NCBI RefSeq assembly: GCF_030272615.1
Contig: NC_081408.1
Coordinates: 204,065,113 to 204,129,112, forward strand
Source of the DNA: Cryptomeria japonica
Taxonomy: Eukaryota > Streptophyta > Pinopsida > Cupressales > Cupressaceae
Length of the DNA: 64,000 bases
Direction of reading: 5' to 3'
In this document: positions 46,719 to 58,663 of the stretch, one piece after another
Numbering within the stretch: the first letter of the stretch is position 1
Layout of the letters: each line of letters opens with the position of its first letter
Program-made: the position numbers and the translations under genes
The notes under the pieces: generated by a model
What the model was told of the DNA's origin: nothing
The model's input: only the letters and a program-made list of their open reading frames with translations
Databases searched by the model: none

Positions 46719-48273
46719 TGTAGACACCTAAAAATGGTCAACGCTTGCGGAGTCATACTTTAACATTTGCGCATTGCCTCATTTTAGGTTTTTGCGTCGC
46801 ATTAACATTTCTCCTATGATTCGTACTTGGTTTTTATCATTTGAGAGCATTGAGTCATTCTTCTGCATTCTTCAATCATCTCGTCCTCAAATTTGGTCTT
46901 GTCGACAACACTATCCAGTCATGATTTGGATCGATCTTATCCTATTGTGTCAATATGCATGCTCATTTGTTATCATTTTGGACATCATCAATCCTAATTA
47001 AGGTTTTGTCCTCTTATTAATCTTATCATCAATCTTATCATTTTGGACATCATCAATCCTAATTAGGGTTTTGTTCTCTTATCGATTTGTCATCAATCTT
47101 GTCATTTTAACGATCGATTTGTCATCGATCGTTGTCATGTTCGATCTTGTCATTTTGCGATCGATTTGTCGTTGATCGTGGTCATTTTTAATCTTGTCAT
47201 CTTGCAATCTATTTATCATCAATCCTTGTCCTCTTGTCAATTTTGTCATTTTGCGATCATTTCGCTATTGATCATTGTCTGTCTCAATTATGTCAATTTG
47301 GATCAATTTGTCATTGTTCCTCATCAATTGGCGCATTTTTCAGTCAAATCGTTTATCACATTGGTCATTTATCAATCCAAAATCAAATCAAATCGAGTCA
47401 ATTATATTTCAAGACCTAATTCATCTTCTAGGGTTTTATGATTTATTCATTTAACCTAATTTGTCATTTCTTCCTCTAGGATTACTAAATTATTTATTAA
47501 TCCTAGGTCTTCTCATTACAATTAAATCTTTATTTAATTGGCTAATTATTCTTCCTCTTGTAAATTAATTAATAAATGACAAATTATTAATTAATTTACC
47601 TAATTTCTTCTAGTTCCTAATTTCCTATTTTTCCATCAATTTCTAATTCCTAATGGTCATCAATTTCAATTTTTTTAATTTTCTTAATTTCTAATTTCTT
47701 TTCCCTCCTATTTCATCTCCTAATTCTATGGGAATGACATTTCAATTTGTCATAAATTGTCATAATTGATAATCAATCAATTTTGACATAGAATGTGTCA
47801 TAATTTGTCATCAATTATCAATCAATCAAATTGTGCATGGAAAGTGCATAATTTGTCATATTGATTTGCAATTTCCATTTGAATTGCATCATGCTAATCT
47901 TGTCATTTATCCAATTCTTCTATAAATTGGATGATTTTCAATCAAAGCTAATCCCGAATCCGTAATCAAACTATCGAACTTATGCTTCTAGTACTCTTGA
48001 TCAACAAACCGATGTCAATCTTGCTTTCAATTGTATGTTGTGCATTTGTAGGTGAGATCCACAAATCCATTTGAAGAGGAAAGAAGAACAATGGAGCCGC
48101 AAGGAAGAAGCATCCAAATCATCATCTGGTTTGCATGAATATTTGCTTTTGAATGCTTTGTTTTTATGTCTCTATTGAGTGTGCTTAGGATTAGATCATT
48201 GCAATGAATGCATTTGTGATTGAGCTATTACGTTTATCTTGTCTTGTGATGATTTCCTATTTCCTATGCTACA
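46719..48273. mobile_element. Element H: solo LTR of 1555 bp
   Basis: It begins TGTAGACACCTAAAAATGG and ends CTATGCTACA, flanked by a perfect duplication ATGAC (46714-46718 and 48274-48278), and interrupts G's RT within the GELSYFLGL region. No coding or second LTR is present, so it is a solo LTR left by LTR-LTR recombination. It has repeated CGATCGATTTGTCAT-like words (47085-47290), a duplicated stretch around TTTTGGACATCATCAATCC (46975 and 47042), and an AT-rich inverted repeat near 47563-47601. Its first bases match those of J's LTRs. Confidence 0.9.
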
Positions 48274-48278
48274 ATGAC

Positions 48279-49723
48279 AACTCACCTAGCATGGACATCT
48301 CAAATGTTGTCTTCATCTAATCTGAAAACTCTTTGCACATGATGTCCTTGTCTCCACAAAATATAATATCATCCACATACACAACAACTATGATCACATG
48401 GTCTCCATTTACCTTGATGTACATGTTGTTCTCTACATTCCCTTTCCATAATCATTGTTCCTTCAAGTACTTATCTACCCCAGAATACCATGCTCTGGGG
48501 GCCTGCTTCAAACCATATAGGGCTTTCTTATACTGACATACAAAACTCTCTTCATCATGTAATAGATATACTTTTGGTTTCTCTATATACAATTTTTCTT
48601 CAATATTACCATTCAAAAATCTAGATTTAACACCCATTTGGTAACCCTTGTATCTTTTACAAGTAGAGAAAGATAGAAACATTCTTATTGCCTCTAACCT
48701 AGCAAATGGTGCAAAGGTTTCTTTGAACTCAATACCTTCCACTTGAGCATACCATTTGCAAACTAACCTAGCTTTATGTCAGATTATTTTGCCTTCTCCA
48801 TTCATCTTCTTTTGGTAGACCCACTTGGTACCTATGCCATTCTTTTCTGCAGGTCTAGGAAAAGAATCCCATGTTTGCTTCTTTTCAATTTGTTTCAACT
48901 CTTCATCCATGGCATCTACCCATTTCTCAGCTTTGCTAGCTTCATAAAAAAATTTGGGTTCTAATTTTGTCTTGAGGATTTACCTTCTCAGCATTCCGAG
49001 CTAGTCTCCTTCTAGTCTTCACACCTTCATTTTTATATCCTATTATCTATTCTTCTATATGGTTCTTCTGCACATACAGATTGGAGTTCTTGCTTGGTTC
49101 TTCTTCTACTGATCAACTATCAGATTGAACTTCATGCTCATCATCTGAAGCATCAATATAGCATTCCAATGCAGATACTTTCTTATGTAGGTCTTCATCT
49201 ATTCTCACATTTATACTATCAACCATTTTTCTCAATTTCTTGTTGTAGCATTTGTAGGATTTTCTCTTGGTTGAGTAACCCAAGAAGATTCCTTCATCAC
49301 TCCTAGGATCAAAACTTCCTAATCCATCAACATCTCTCTTGATGAAGAACTTATTTCCAAACACTCTTAGTTGTATCCAATTTAGTGTATAGACAACAGT
49401 ATGAACTGCTTCCTTCCAGTATATATCCGATATGTTAGTCTCATTCAACATTGTTCTATCCATTTCCTTTACTGTCCTATTCTTCCTTTCTGCCATACCA
49501 TTCTGCTGTAGTGTTCTTGTTGTTGAATACTGTCTCTAGATTCCATGTTTCTCACAGTAGTCAATAAACTCATTTGAATAATATTCTCCACCCCGGTTTG
49601 ATCTTAAACACTTCAACCAATGTCCACTATCATTTTCAACAATTCTTCTAAAAATCTTGAATCTTTCAAATGTTTCTGATGTTTCATGCAAAAATATCAC
49701 CCAAGTCATCCTTGAGTAGTCAT
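48279..49723 (-). pseudogene. Integrase and reverse transcriptase of element G
   Basis: Minus strand, right to left: integrase core 49536-49723 (IDDYSRMTWVIFLHE, then LRSNRGGEYY, where the usual catalytic Asp of LRSDRGGE reads Asn), then AERKNRT with the third catalytic Glu (49480), then the integrase C-terminal part (GNKFFIKRDVDGLGSFDPRS) to 49113. [40 protein letters not shown] (48452-48742), then the catalytic VVVYVDDIIF text (about 48350-48400). Stops and frameshifts occur. I joins at its right, H at its left. Confidence 0.87.
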
Positions 49724-49728
49724 CAATG

Positions 49729-51424
49729 TGTTGGCATTGAGTTGTCATTAATGTCAGCTGGTATTGTAGGCTACCAGTAGAGGTATATCAACCCAGTATG
49801 AAGAAGATTGATCTAGCATAAGGAAGATTAACATGAAGGCTTGTGAACCGATATGGTGGAAGGCAAGTAGGTATTGAGACTGTCAGTGACATCACTAGTA
49901 AGAGGTGATATGAAGTTGTGTTGTCATGACAAGCTATAACTGGTATAAAGGTTGGTTGTTTACTTGTGATAATTTTTTTGATAAAGAGGCAGAGTAACAA
50001 AGAGATCACAGACCACCAGAAGTGAAGTTTTGTTATTGGTGTAGTGTATACTTCTCATTAGCAGTAGGAGAAGGTCTCACCAGTAAGGTCTTGTGCCGAT
50101 ATAAGTTTGATGGATGATAAAATTGATGTTGTGTCCGTGAGCTGAGTGTATGCCAATGTGATGCCACATGGAGATGAGATGGCAAGCATGTAGAGGTCGG
50201 TGAAGTTTCCATCGACATGGTTGTTGGAGTAGTTAGTGGACATTAAATGAAAAAACCACAAATCACGGGTCGATAACAGATTGATGCAGCTCGAGGAAGA
50301 ATGAATGACAAAGAAATATCAAGGAGTTGTTGGTGCCTGGATCAAAGCAAGGAAATCATATTGCAAAAGGACCTCAAGAAGGAAATAGTTGGGTCATAAA
50401 TGAGTCGACTAATTTGAAGGCTGAAAATCATGGTTGGGTTTTCTATTTTTGGTAAACATATTTTGGACAAATGCAAAATGCGTGATGGATTATTCCTCCA
50501 ATGCAAGTGTGTGCTCCAAGGCAGATCGGATCAGATTGGATGCAGATTTGGTCAAAAGAAGGAAACCCTAGCCACCCTCTAGTTCAATTGGTTTTTGGTA
50601 GGAAAGCCTTAGTTTAATTATGGCGACCTACGATAGATAGTTGTGTGGATACAAATAGGGAAAACAAGAGAGTGAAATTGTGGTCTGAGAGCCAAAGAGA
50701 AAAACACTTGAAGTGTTTGTGAGTGAATATTGTAGCGGTAAGAAGAAGAAGGTAAACTGGTGTAAGGAACAAACTAGAAGATTGAGCATAAAAGGAAGAG
50801 GTGACAAACTAAAAGATGTAGTACCTGATAAGAGTAACCTAGTACAATTTGAATTCAATAGAATAGTGGGAGAGAAGATTAAGGAAAGGTGAAACCAACT
50901 GCAAGGCTAAGTTGTAGTATGTGTTGAGTTGATATAAACCAGTAAGATAGAAACCAACAGTGCAAATCTTTGAATAGTTGAAAAACTTCTTTTGTATCAA
51001 GGATCTCAATTCCTTATCTGAGTTTTTCATATTGTTTACACTGAGTAGATGCTTAGTGTAGGGGTTGTAGCTCCTTTAGGTTGTAGCTCATAAATTGTGT
51101 AGGGGTTGGTGCTCCTTGGATTGGTACCCTAATATTTGTAATCAGATCTTTTCATTATGAGGCTAGATTGGAGCATAAGATCTCCAACAACTATTCTCAC
51201 CGAGGTTTTTCCCACATTGGGTTTTCCTCGTACATTTGGTGTTATGTTTTTCATCTTCATGTGTGTGAAGTATTAATCCTTTTGTTATTTCTCCTAAAAA
51301 CATTGTTTGCATTGCTTTGGTAACCGGTCTGCAACTTGTATATTTCATATTGAACTAGTATAGCCCTGACTAAGTAAAAATTATTTAAATCACTAATTCA
51401 CCCCCCTCTCAGTTGTTTCCAACA
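49729..51424 (+). repeat. 5' LTR of element I
   Basis: A 1696-bp LTR from TGTTGGCATTGAGTTG to GTTTCCAACA. It has TGATTCAC-like CTAATTCACCCCCCTCTCAG near its end (51391-51411). Relative to the 3' LTR it lacks about 46 bases near 51100. Confidence 0.92.
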
Positions 51425-51425
51425 A

Positions 51426-51442
51426 TTGGTATTAGAGACCAG
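51426..51442 (+). promoter_or_regulatory. Primer-binding site of element I
   Basis: TTGGTATTAGAGACCAGG, one base after the LTR, is a mutated TTGGTATCAGAGCC site. Confidence 0.8.
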
Positions 51443-51499
51443 GAACCTTATTTTGTCAAAGAATTCTTTATCTTGGGTAGATCCTCTCAAGTGTTCACA

Positions 51500-54400
51500 A
51501 TGGCAAGAAATGAATCATCCTCCTCAAAATCCCCTATGTTTGATGGTGTCAACTATACCTTTTGGAGTAGAAGAATGGAAACCTATTTGTCCTCTATAGG
51601 TTGTGATGTATGGATGTTGGTTGTGAATGGGTATACTATCCCTAATAATCCTCCTACTAAACTAGATGCTAAGAAGGAATATGAGAACAATGCTAAGGAA
51701 AAGAATTATATTCTAAGTGGGCTATCTAATAATGAGTTGTTAAGGTCATGCACTGCTCATCTGCCAAAGCAACTTGGGATAATTTACAAAAAATATTTGA
51801 AGGCAATGCTAAAGTCAAGGAATCCAAGTTACAAACATTCAGAGCACAACTTGAGGGTTTGAAGATGAGCAATGAAGATAAGATTGTTGACAATCTCCAA
51901 ATAATTGATGAAACAACAAACACCACTAGAGGGATTGGGGAAGAAATAAAAGATTAGGTGGTAGTGAAGAAAGTACTTAGATCCCTTACACCTAAGTATG
52001 ATGCAAAGGTTTTTGCAATAGAAGAAGCAAAAGATCTCAAAGTCTTTATAATGGATGAGTTGTATGATTACCTAACACTTATGAAATGAGGACTGCCAGT
52101 ACTGAGGCTTTGAAGAAAGAAGCTGCATTCAAAACATCTAGAAAAGGAAAAGAAGAGTCTGCTCATGATGAAACCAGTCAAGACTTTGATGATAACATGG
52201 AAAAAAATTTCAAAGGACTCAAGATGGGTTTAGGAAAATACAAAGGCAAGTTGCCCTTGAAATGTTTCAACTGTGGGAACATTTGACATTTTAATGCAAA
52301 ATGTCCCTATGGTGATAGGAATGAAGATGATCAATCGAGTGGTAGCAGATTATACGGTAAAGAAAGGAAGAAGAATTTATACAGGTCTGGTAGAAAAGTC
52401 AACCGAAAGAATAATAGTCTCTACACATATGAAAATGATACCATAGATAAAGAGAGTATCTCAGCTGACTGTTGCAGTGAAGATGATGTTAGTGCAACCC
52501 TATTCATGGCCCAAGATATTCTAGTACCTAAAGAAGGAGAAGAGGAAGAGAAAGAAGGAGAAGTATATCTTGAAGCAAATATCATTAGTGCCTTGGAAGA
52601 GCTGAATAAAACAAGAAGAGATATTAAGAAGGTGAAAAAGGTTGTAGCTGAAGAGCAAGAGATGTTGGAGAAATCTCTTCAAGAGTCCAAGAAAAAAATT
52701 GTAGATCTAAAACTTCAAATAGAAGAATTCAAGAGGATTTGTGAAGTTACTAGTACCAGTTTGAGTAAAAAGGAGAAGGAGCATCAAAACCTAGAAGAAG
52801 AAATTGTCAAGCCCCAGAAAGAAGTAGAGAAAAGAAAGGAAGAAATGAAAGTGAGAAGCAAATATGAAAGCAGCATCGAAGTTTTAGACAAGATGTTGAC
52901 CAAATAGAAGGAATCAAAGGATACCAGTGGCTTAGGATTTGAAGAGGGTCAAAGTTCAAATAGAAATGACACATCTAGTAAGGAGATACAGTTCACCTCT
53001 TTAAATGAAGGTGAAGAGAAGAAGACATTCACTATAAGCAAAGATACTAGCAAGAAGACATATGTAGATGCTGTTAAGAACTGTCACACAAACCGGTATA
53101 CACAATCAGTGAACCGGAGACCATACTCAATGCACCAACATGTAGATCTAAGGAGAAATGCAATATCTGATCATGAAGGATTCACTAGTGTCAGTAGAAT
53201 GAAAGGAAGACCCTTGGGGAGGTAGTCATTTGCAGGACCAAGACAATCTAATCGGTATGTTCCAAACTTTCATGGTTATTGTCACCAGTGTAATAAGTTC
53301 TATTATAGAATGGCAGACTGTAGAAAAATGAATGTAAACCCCATTTTTGAGAGTACAAAATCATTTGCATCTTTACAAGGTACAAATGTCACTTACTATA
53401 ATTGCAATGAGTTTTGTCATAAGAGTTATGAGTGTAGGAGAAGTGTGAAGATGTCCTACAAGAATGCTTTAGATACATCTTTCAATGCTAATATAAAATG
53501 TTATAAATGTCAATTTTGGTCACATAGCAAGGCATTGTAAGCTAAGAACTGGTGAGCAAAAGAAAACAGAACCAGATCAGAAGATAGAGACTAAATCGAA
53601 ATGCAAGATGACAAAAGAGGAGAACAAAGAATAGAAACACATTTGGATAGAGAATGGGAAGAATAAGACTGTGTCAAGCTTGATTGTGCAGACTCCTCTG
53701 CATGTTGAAATGAAGAATTTATGGGTAGTTGATAGTGGCTTCTCAAGTCACATGATTGGAGACAAGAAAAAGTTTATCAAGCTTGATGATTGGAATGGTG
53801 GTTCTGTCTATTTTGGTGACAACTCCTCCACCAAGATTAAAGGTCGTGGTACATTGAATATTGATGGAAAGATTAAGGCTCATGATGTGTACTACATGGG
53901 AGGACTGAAGCATAATCTATTAAGTATAAGTTAGATGTGTGATAAAGGATACAAGTTCACATTTGACTCCATTGGCTATTAGATAAGAAAGTAGAGTACT
54001 GGTCAGGTTGTGGTAGAAGGAAAGAGAACATATGGAAATGTCTACAATCTGAAGGAATGTTATTATTCCCAATGCATGATGGGATAGGTTGATGAAATAT
54101 GGTTGTGGCACCAAAGATTAGGTCATGTGAACTTTGACAATCTGGTGAAGATAAGAAAGAACTGGTATGTAAGAAACATTCCATAAATAACTAAACCAAG
54201 TACTTTTTGTGATGAATGTATCAAAGGCAAGCAAGTTAGAGTAAGTTGCAAAACAAAAGAGTACAATACCTCAAGACCTCTAGAATTAGTGCATACAGAT
54301 TTGTGTGGGCCATTAAGGGCAAGGCCTCTGACCGGTGAGAGATACTTCATGATGTTCATTGATGACTATTTAAGGATGACTTGGGTGACAGTTTTGCATG

Positions 54401-56698
54401 AAAAAACACAGGCATTTGAAAGATTCAATATTTTTAGAAGAATGGTTGAAAATGATAGTGGACATCCATTAAAGTGTTTAAGATCAGACCGGGGTGGAGA
54501 ATATTCTTGAAATTAGTTTATGGACTACTGTGATAAATATGGAATCTGGAGATAGTATTCAGTAGCAAGAACACCACAACATAATGGTGTGGTAGAAAGG
54601 AAGAATAGGATAGTAAAGAAAATGGCCAGAACAATGTTAAATGAGACTAGCATACTAGATACATACTGGAAGGAAGGAATTCATACAATACATTAAACCA
54701 GGTATAGTTAAGAGTAAATAGTAGAATGACACGCTATGAGTAATGCTACAACCGGAAACCATCACTCAAGTATTTTAGAGTGTTTGGAAATAAGTGCTTC
54801 ATCAAGAGAGATACAGATGGATTAGGAAGTTTTGATTCTAGAAGTGATGAAGGAATCTTCTTGGGTTACTCAACCAATAGCAAAGCCTACAAATGCTATA
54901 ACAAGAATTTGAGAAAAATGGTTGATAGTATAAATGTGAGAATAGATGAAGACTTACATAAGAAAGAATCTGCATCGGTACCCTATAATGATGTTTGAGA
55001 CAATGACCATGAAGATCAATATGAAAATGGACTAGTAGAGGAAGCACCAAGCAAGAACTCCAACTGGTATGTGTAGAAGAACCATTCAAAAGAATAGATC
55101 ATAGGATATAAAAATGAAGGTGTGAAAACTAGAAGAAGACTAGCCCAGAATGATGAGCAGGTAAATTTCTGCCTCATGATAGAACTTGAACCCAAAACTT
55201 TTGATGAAGCTAGAAAAAGTGAGAAATGGGTAGATGCCATGGATGAAGAGTTGACACAAATTGAGAAGAATCAAACATGGGAACTTGTTCCTAGATCGAC
55301 AGATAAGAGTGTCATAGGTACCAAGTGGGTCTACTAGAATAAGATGAATGAAGAAGGAAAGTTAATCTAACATAAAGCAAGTAAGCCTACAAAGGGTATG
55401 CTCAAGTGGAAGGTATTGACTTCAAATAAAAATTTGCACCGGTTGCTAGGTTAGAGGCAATAAGAATGTTTTTAGCTTTCTCTACCTATAAAGGATACAA
55501 AGTCTACCAAATGGACGTGAAATCTGCCTTTTTGAATAGTAAACTTGAAGAAGAGGTATATATGGAACAACTAGAGAGTTATCTTTTACATGATGATGAG
55601 AGTTGTGTATGCTGGTTGAAGGAAGCCTAGTATGGTTTGAAGCAGGCTCCCAAAGCATGATATTCTCGGTTGGATAAATACTTAAAGGAGCAAGGATTCC
55701 ACAAAGGGAATGCAGATAGTAACTTGATTATAGTGGTTGTATATGTGGATGATATTATCTTTGGTGGAAACAAGGATATCATGTGCAAAGAATTTGCAGA
55801 TGAAATGAAGATAAAATTTGAGATGTCTATGTTGGGTGAGTTGTCCTATTTTCTTGGTTTGTAGATCTCACAGCAGGAGAAAGGAATTTTCATCTCCCAA
55901 ACCAAGTATGTGAAAGACATGCTGAAGAAATTTCAAATGAAGGATATCAAACCAGTAAGTATCCCCATGGTTACCAGTTGTAAGTTGAGAAAACTAGATG
56001 AGTCACCAGATTTTGAGCAAACATTGTATAGGTATACGATTGGTAGTTTGTTATATTTAACAACATCTAGAACAGATATTGTACAAGTTGTTTGCATGGT
56101 AGCAAGATTTCAAGATGCTCCTAAAAATTCTCACCTAAATTCAGTCAGAATAATCTTCAGGTATCTGTAACGAACTATCAGTTATGGCCTATGGTATCCA
56201 AAGAAAGGAGACTTCTCTTTGTGGGCTTATACTGATGCAAATTGGGCAGGATGTATTCATGACTAGAAAAGCCCAAGTGGAGGTGCATTCTACTTAGGAG
56301 ACCGGTTAGTATCATGGCACAACAAGAAGCAAAACTTAGTGTCATTATCCATTGTTGAGGCCGAATATATAGTTGTTGCTACTTGTTGCTCATAAGTGCT
56401 ATGGATGAAGCAGACATTGAAGGACATATAGGTAGAGATACTGGATCCTATTCCAATTCGGTGTGATAAATCAAGTTCAATCAACATCTCTAAGAATCTA
56501 GTAATGCACTCAAGAAAAAAACACATTGCAATCAAGTATCACTTCTTAAGGGAGAAAGTAGGAGACAAGGAGGTCATTGTTGAATATGTTCCCAATGGGG
56601 AGTAGATTGCTAACATATTTACCAAGCCACTTCCTTTGGGCCCATTTGAGTACTTAAGGAAAAATATGGGAGTAGTCCCACCATCCAGTAGCACTTAA
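51500..56698 (+). pseudogene. Degenerate copia Gag-Pol polyprotein of element I
   Basis: From ATG 51500 (MARNESSSSK) in three frames. Gag UBN2 (FDGVNYTFWSRRMETYL); zinc knuckle near 52258 (CFNCGN, then a stop); long coiled coil 52506-52907; further knuckles at 53282-53535 (CHQCNKF, CYNCNEF, CYKCQF). Protease VVDSGFSSHMIGD at 53713 (Cys of DSGC is Phe). Gag-pre-integrase WLWHQRLGHVNF near 54100. Integrase HTDLCGP, LRSDRGGE, VVERKNR near 54292, 54480 and 54590. RT from 55200 (GTKWVY; AFLNSKLEEE; catalytic VVYVDDIIFGG at 55735). RNase H from 56220 (DANWAG, EAEY, HSRKKHIA), stop 56696-56698. Not functional. Confidence 0.9.
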
Positions 56699-56916
56699 AT
56701 GTGTAGGAGGATGTATGGTTCAGGGGGAGTCAACAATTGTTGCTATCCTGTGACTCTTGAATCATGAAGCATGGACATAGGGGGAGAATGTGTCCTAACC
56801 AGATGTAGACAAGGGAGAGATTTTTGGTGTCATACTATGGTTCTCTTTTCCATTATTGTCAAAGGGGGAGAGAAACCATAACAGATAATGTTGACATCAA
56901 TACCAAAGGGGGAGAT
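56699..56916 (+). promoter_or_regulatory. Polypurine tracts of element I
   Basis: Tracts lie at 56722 (CAGGGGGAGTC), 56778 (TAGGGGGAGAATG), 56860 (AAAGGGGGAGAGA) and 56905 (AAAGGGGGAGAT), the last next to the 3' LTR. Confidence 0.78.
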
Positions 56917-58658
56917 TGTTGGCATTGAGTTGTCATTGATGTCAATAAGTATTGCAGGTTATGGGTAGAGGTATATCAACCCAGTATGAAGAATATTGAT
57001 CTGACATAAGAAATACTAAGATGAAGGCTTGTCAAATGGTATGGTGGAAGATAACTAGATATTGAGACTATCAGTGAAATCATCGGTAAGAGGTGATATG
57101 AATTTGTGTGTTGGCATGACGAGTTGTAACCGCTATAAAGGCATGTTGTTTACTTATGTTAATGTTTGTGATAAAGAGGCATAGTGACAAAGAGATTATA
57201 GACCACTGGATGTTAAGTTGTGCTACCGGTGTAGTGTATACTTCTGATTATCAGCAAGAGAAGGTCTCACCAGTGAGGGCTTGTGTCGGTATAAGTTTGA
57301 TGAATGATCAAATTGACCTTGTGTCGGTGAGATGAGTGTATGTCGATTTGATGCCACATAGAGTTGAGGTGGCAAGAATGCAGAGGTCAGTGAAGTTTCC
57401 ATTGACATGGTTGTTGGAGTAGTTTGTCGACATTAAGTGAAACAACCACAAATCATGGGTCGACAACAGATTAATGCGGCTCGAGGAAGAATGAATGATA
57501 GAGGAAGATCAAGGATTTGTTGGCACCTAGATCAAAGAAAGGAAATTAGATTGCAAAAGGACCTCTAAAAGTAAATAGTTGGGTCATAAATGAACTGACA
57601 GATTTCAAGGCCAAAAATCATGGTCAGGTTTGCTATTTTTGGTAAACATATTTTGGACAGATGGAAAATATGTGATGTCTTATTCCTCCAATGCAAGTGT
57701 GTGAGCCAAGGCAGATTGGATCAGAATGAATGGAAATTTGGTTAGAAGAAGGAAACCCTAGCCACCCTCTGGTTGAATTGGTTTTTGGCGGCAAAGCTTC
57801 AGTTTAAATATGGTGACCTAAGACAGATAGTTGTGTGGCTGCAAAAAGGGAAAAGAAGAGAGTAAAATTGCGATCTATGAGCCAAAGAGAAAAACACTTG
57901 AAGTGTTTGTGAGTGAAGATTGTACTGGTAAGAAGAAGCAAGGTAAACCAATATAAGGAACAGGCAAACTGAGTGAGCATAAAATGCAAAGGTGACAAAC
58001 TAAAAGAAGTAGTACTTGATAAGAGTGACCTAGTGTGATTTGAAGTTAGCAGAATAGAGGGAGAGAAGATTAAGGAGAGGTGAAACTAGTAAGAAGGCTA
58101 AGTTGCAGTGTGTGTTGAGTTGATATAAACCAGTAAGATAGAAATTGACAGTACAAAGATTTAAAAGGTTGCAAAACTTATTTTGCATCAAGGATCTCAA
58201 TTGCTTATCTGATTTTTTCGTATTGTTTACACTGAGTAGGTTCTTAGTGCAAGGGTTGTTGCTCCTTTAGGTTGTAGCCTCTGAATTTTGTAGGGGTTGG
58301 TGCTCCTTTGAGTTGATACTCATAAATCAGGGGTTGGTGCTCCTTGGGTTCATGCCCTAAAATTTGTAATCAGATCTTTTCATTGTGAGGCTAGATTGGA
58401 GCAGAAGATCTCCAACAGCTATTCCCACCGATATTTTTCCCACATTGGGTTTACCTCATACATCTGGTGTTATGTGTTGCATCTTCATGTGTGTGAAGTA
58501 TTCATCCTTTAGTTATTTCTCCTACACACATTGTTTGCAATTCTTTGGTAACTGGTCTGCAACTTGTGTATTTCATATTGAACTAGTATAGCCCTGACTA
58601 AGTAAAATTTGTTTAAATCACTGATTCACCCCCTCTTAGTGATCCATTGTGTCCAACA
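56917..58658 (+). repeat. 3' LTR of element I
   Basis: A 1742-bp LTR ending TTGTGTCCAACA. It carries an extra copy of the AGGGGTTGGTGCTCCTT unit (58290-58352), absent from the 5' LTR but present in both LTRs of G. Confidence 0.92.
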
Positions 58659-58663
58659 CAATG

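Larger units (their letters stand above)
49729..58658 (+). mobile_element. Element I: copia (Sirevirus-like) element inside G
   Basis: An 8930-bp plus-strand element, LTRs 49729-51424 and 56917-58658, perfect duplication CAATG at 49724-49728 and 58659-58663. Same family as G, opposite orientation. Gag to RNase H are all recognisable but carry many stops and frameshifts. It cuts G's integrase after gag-pre-integrase. Confidence 0.94.
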
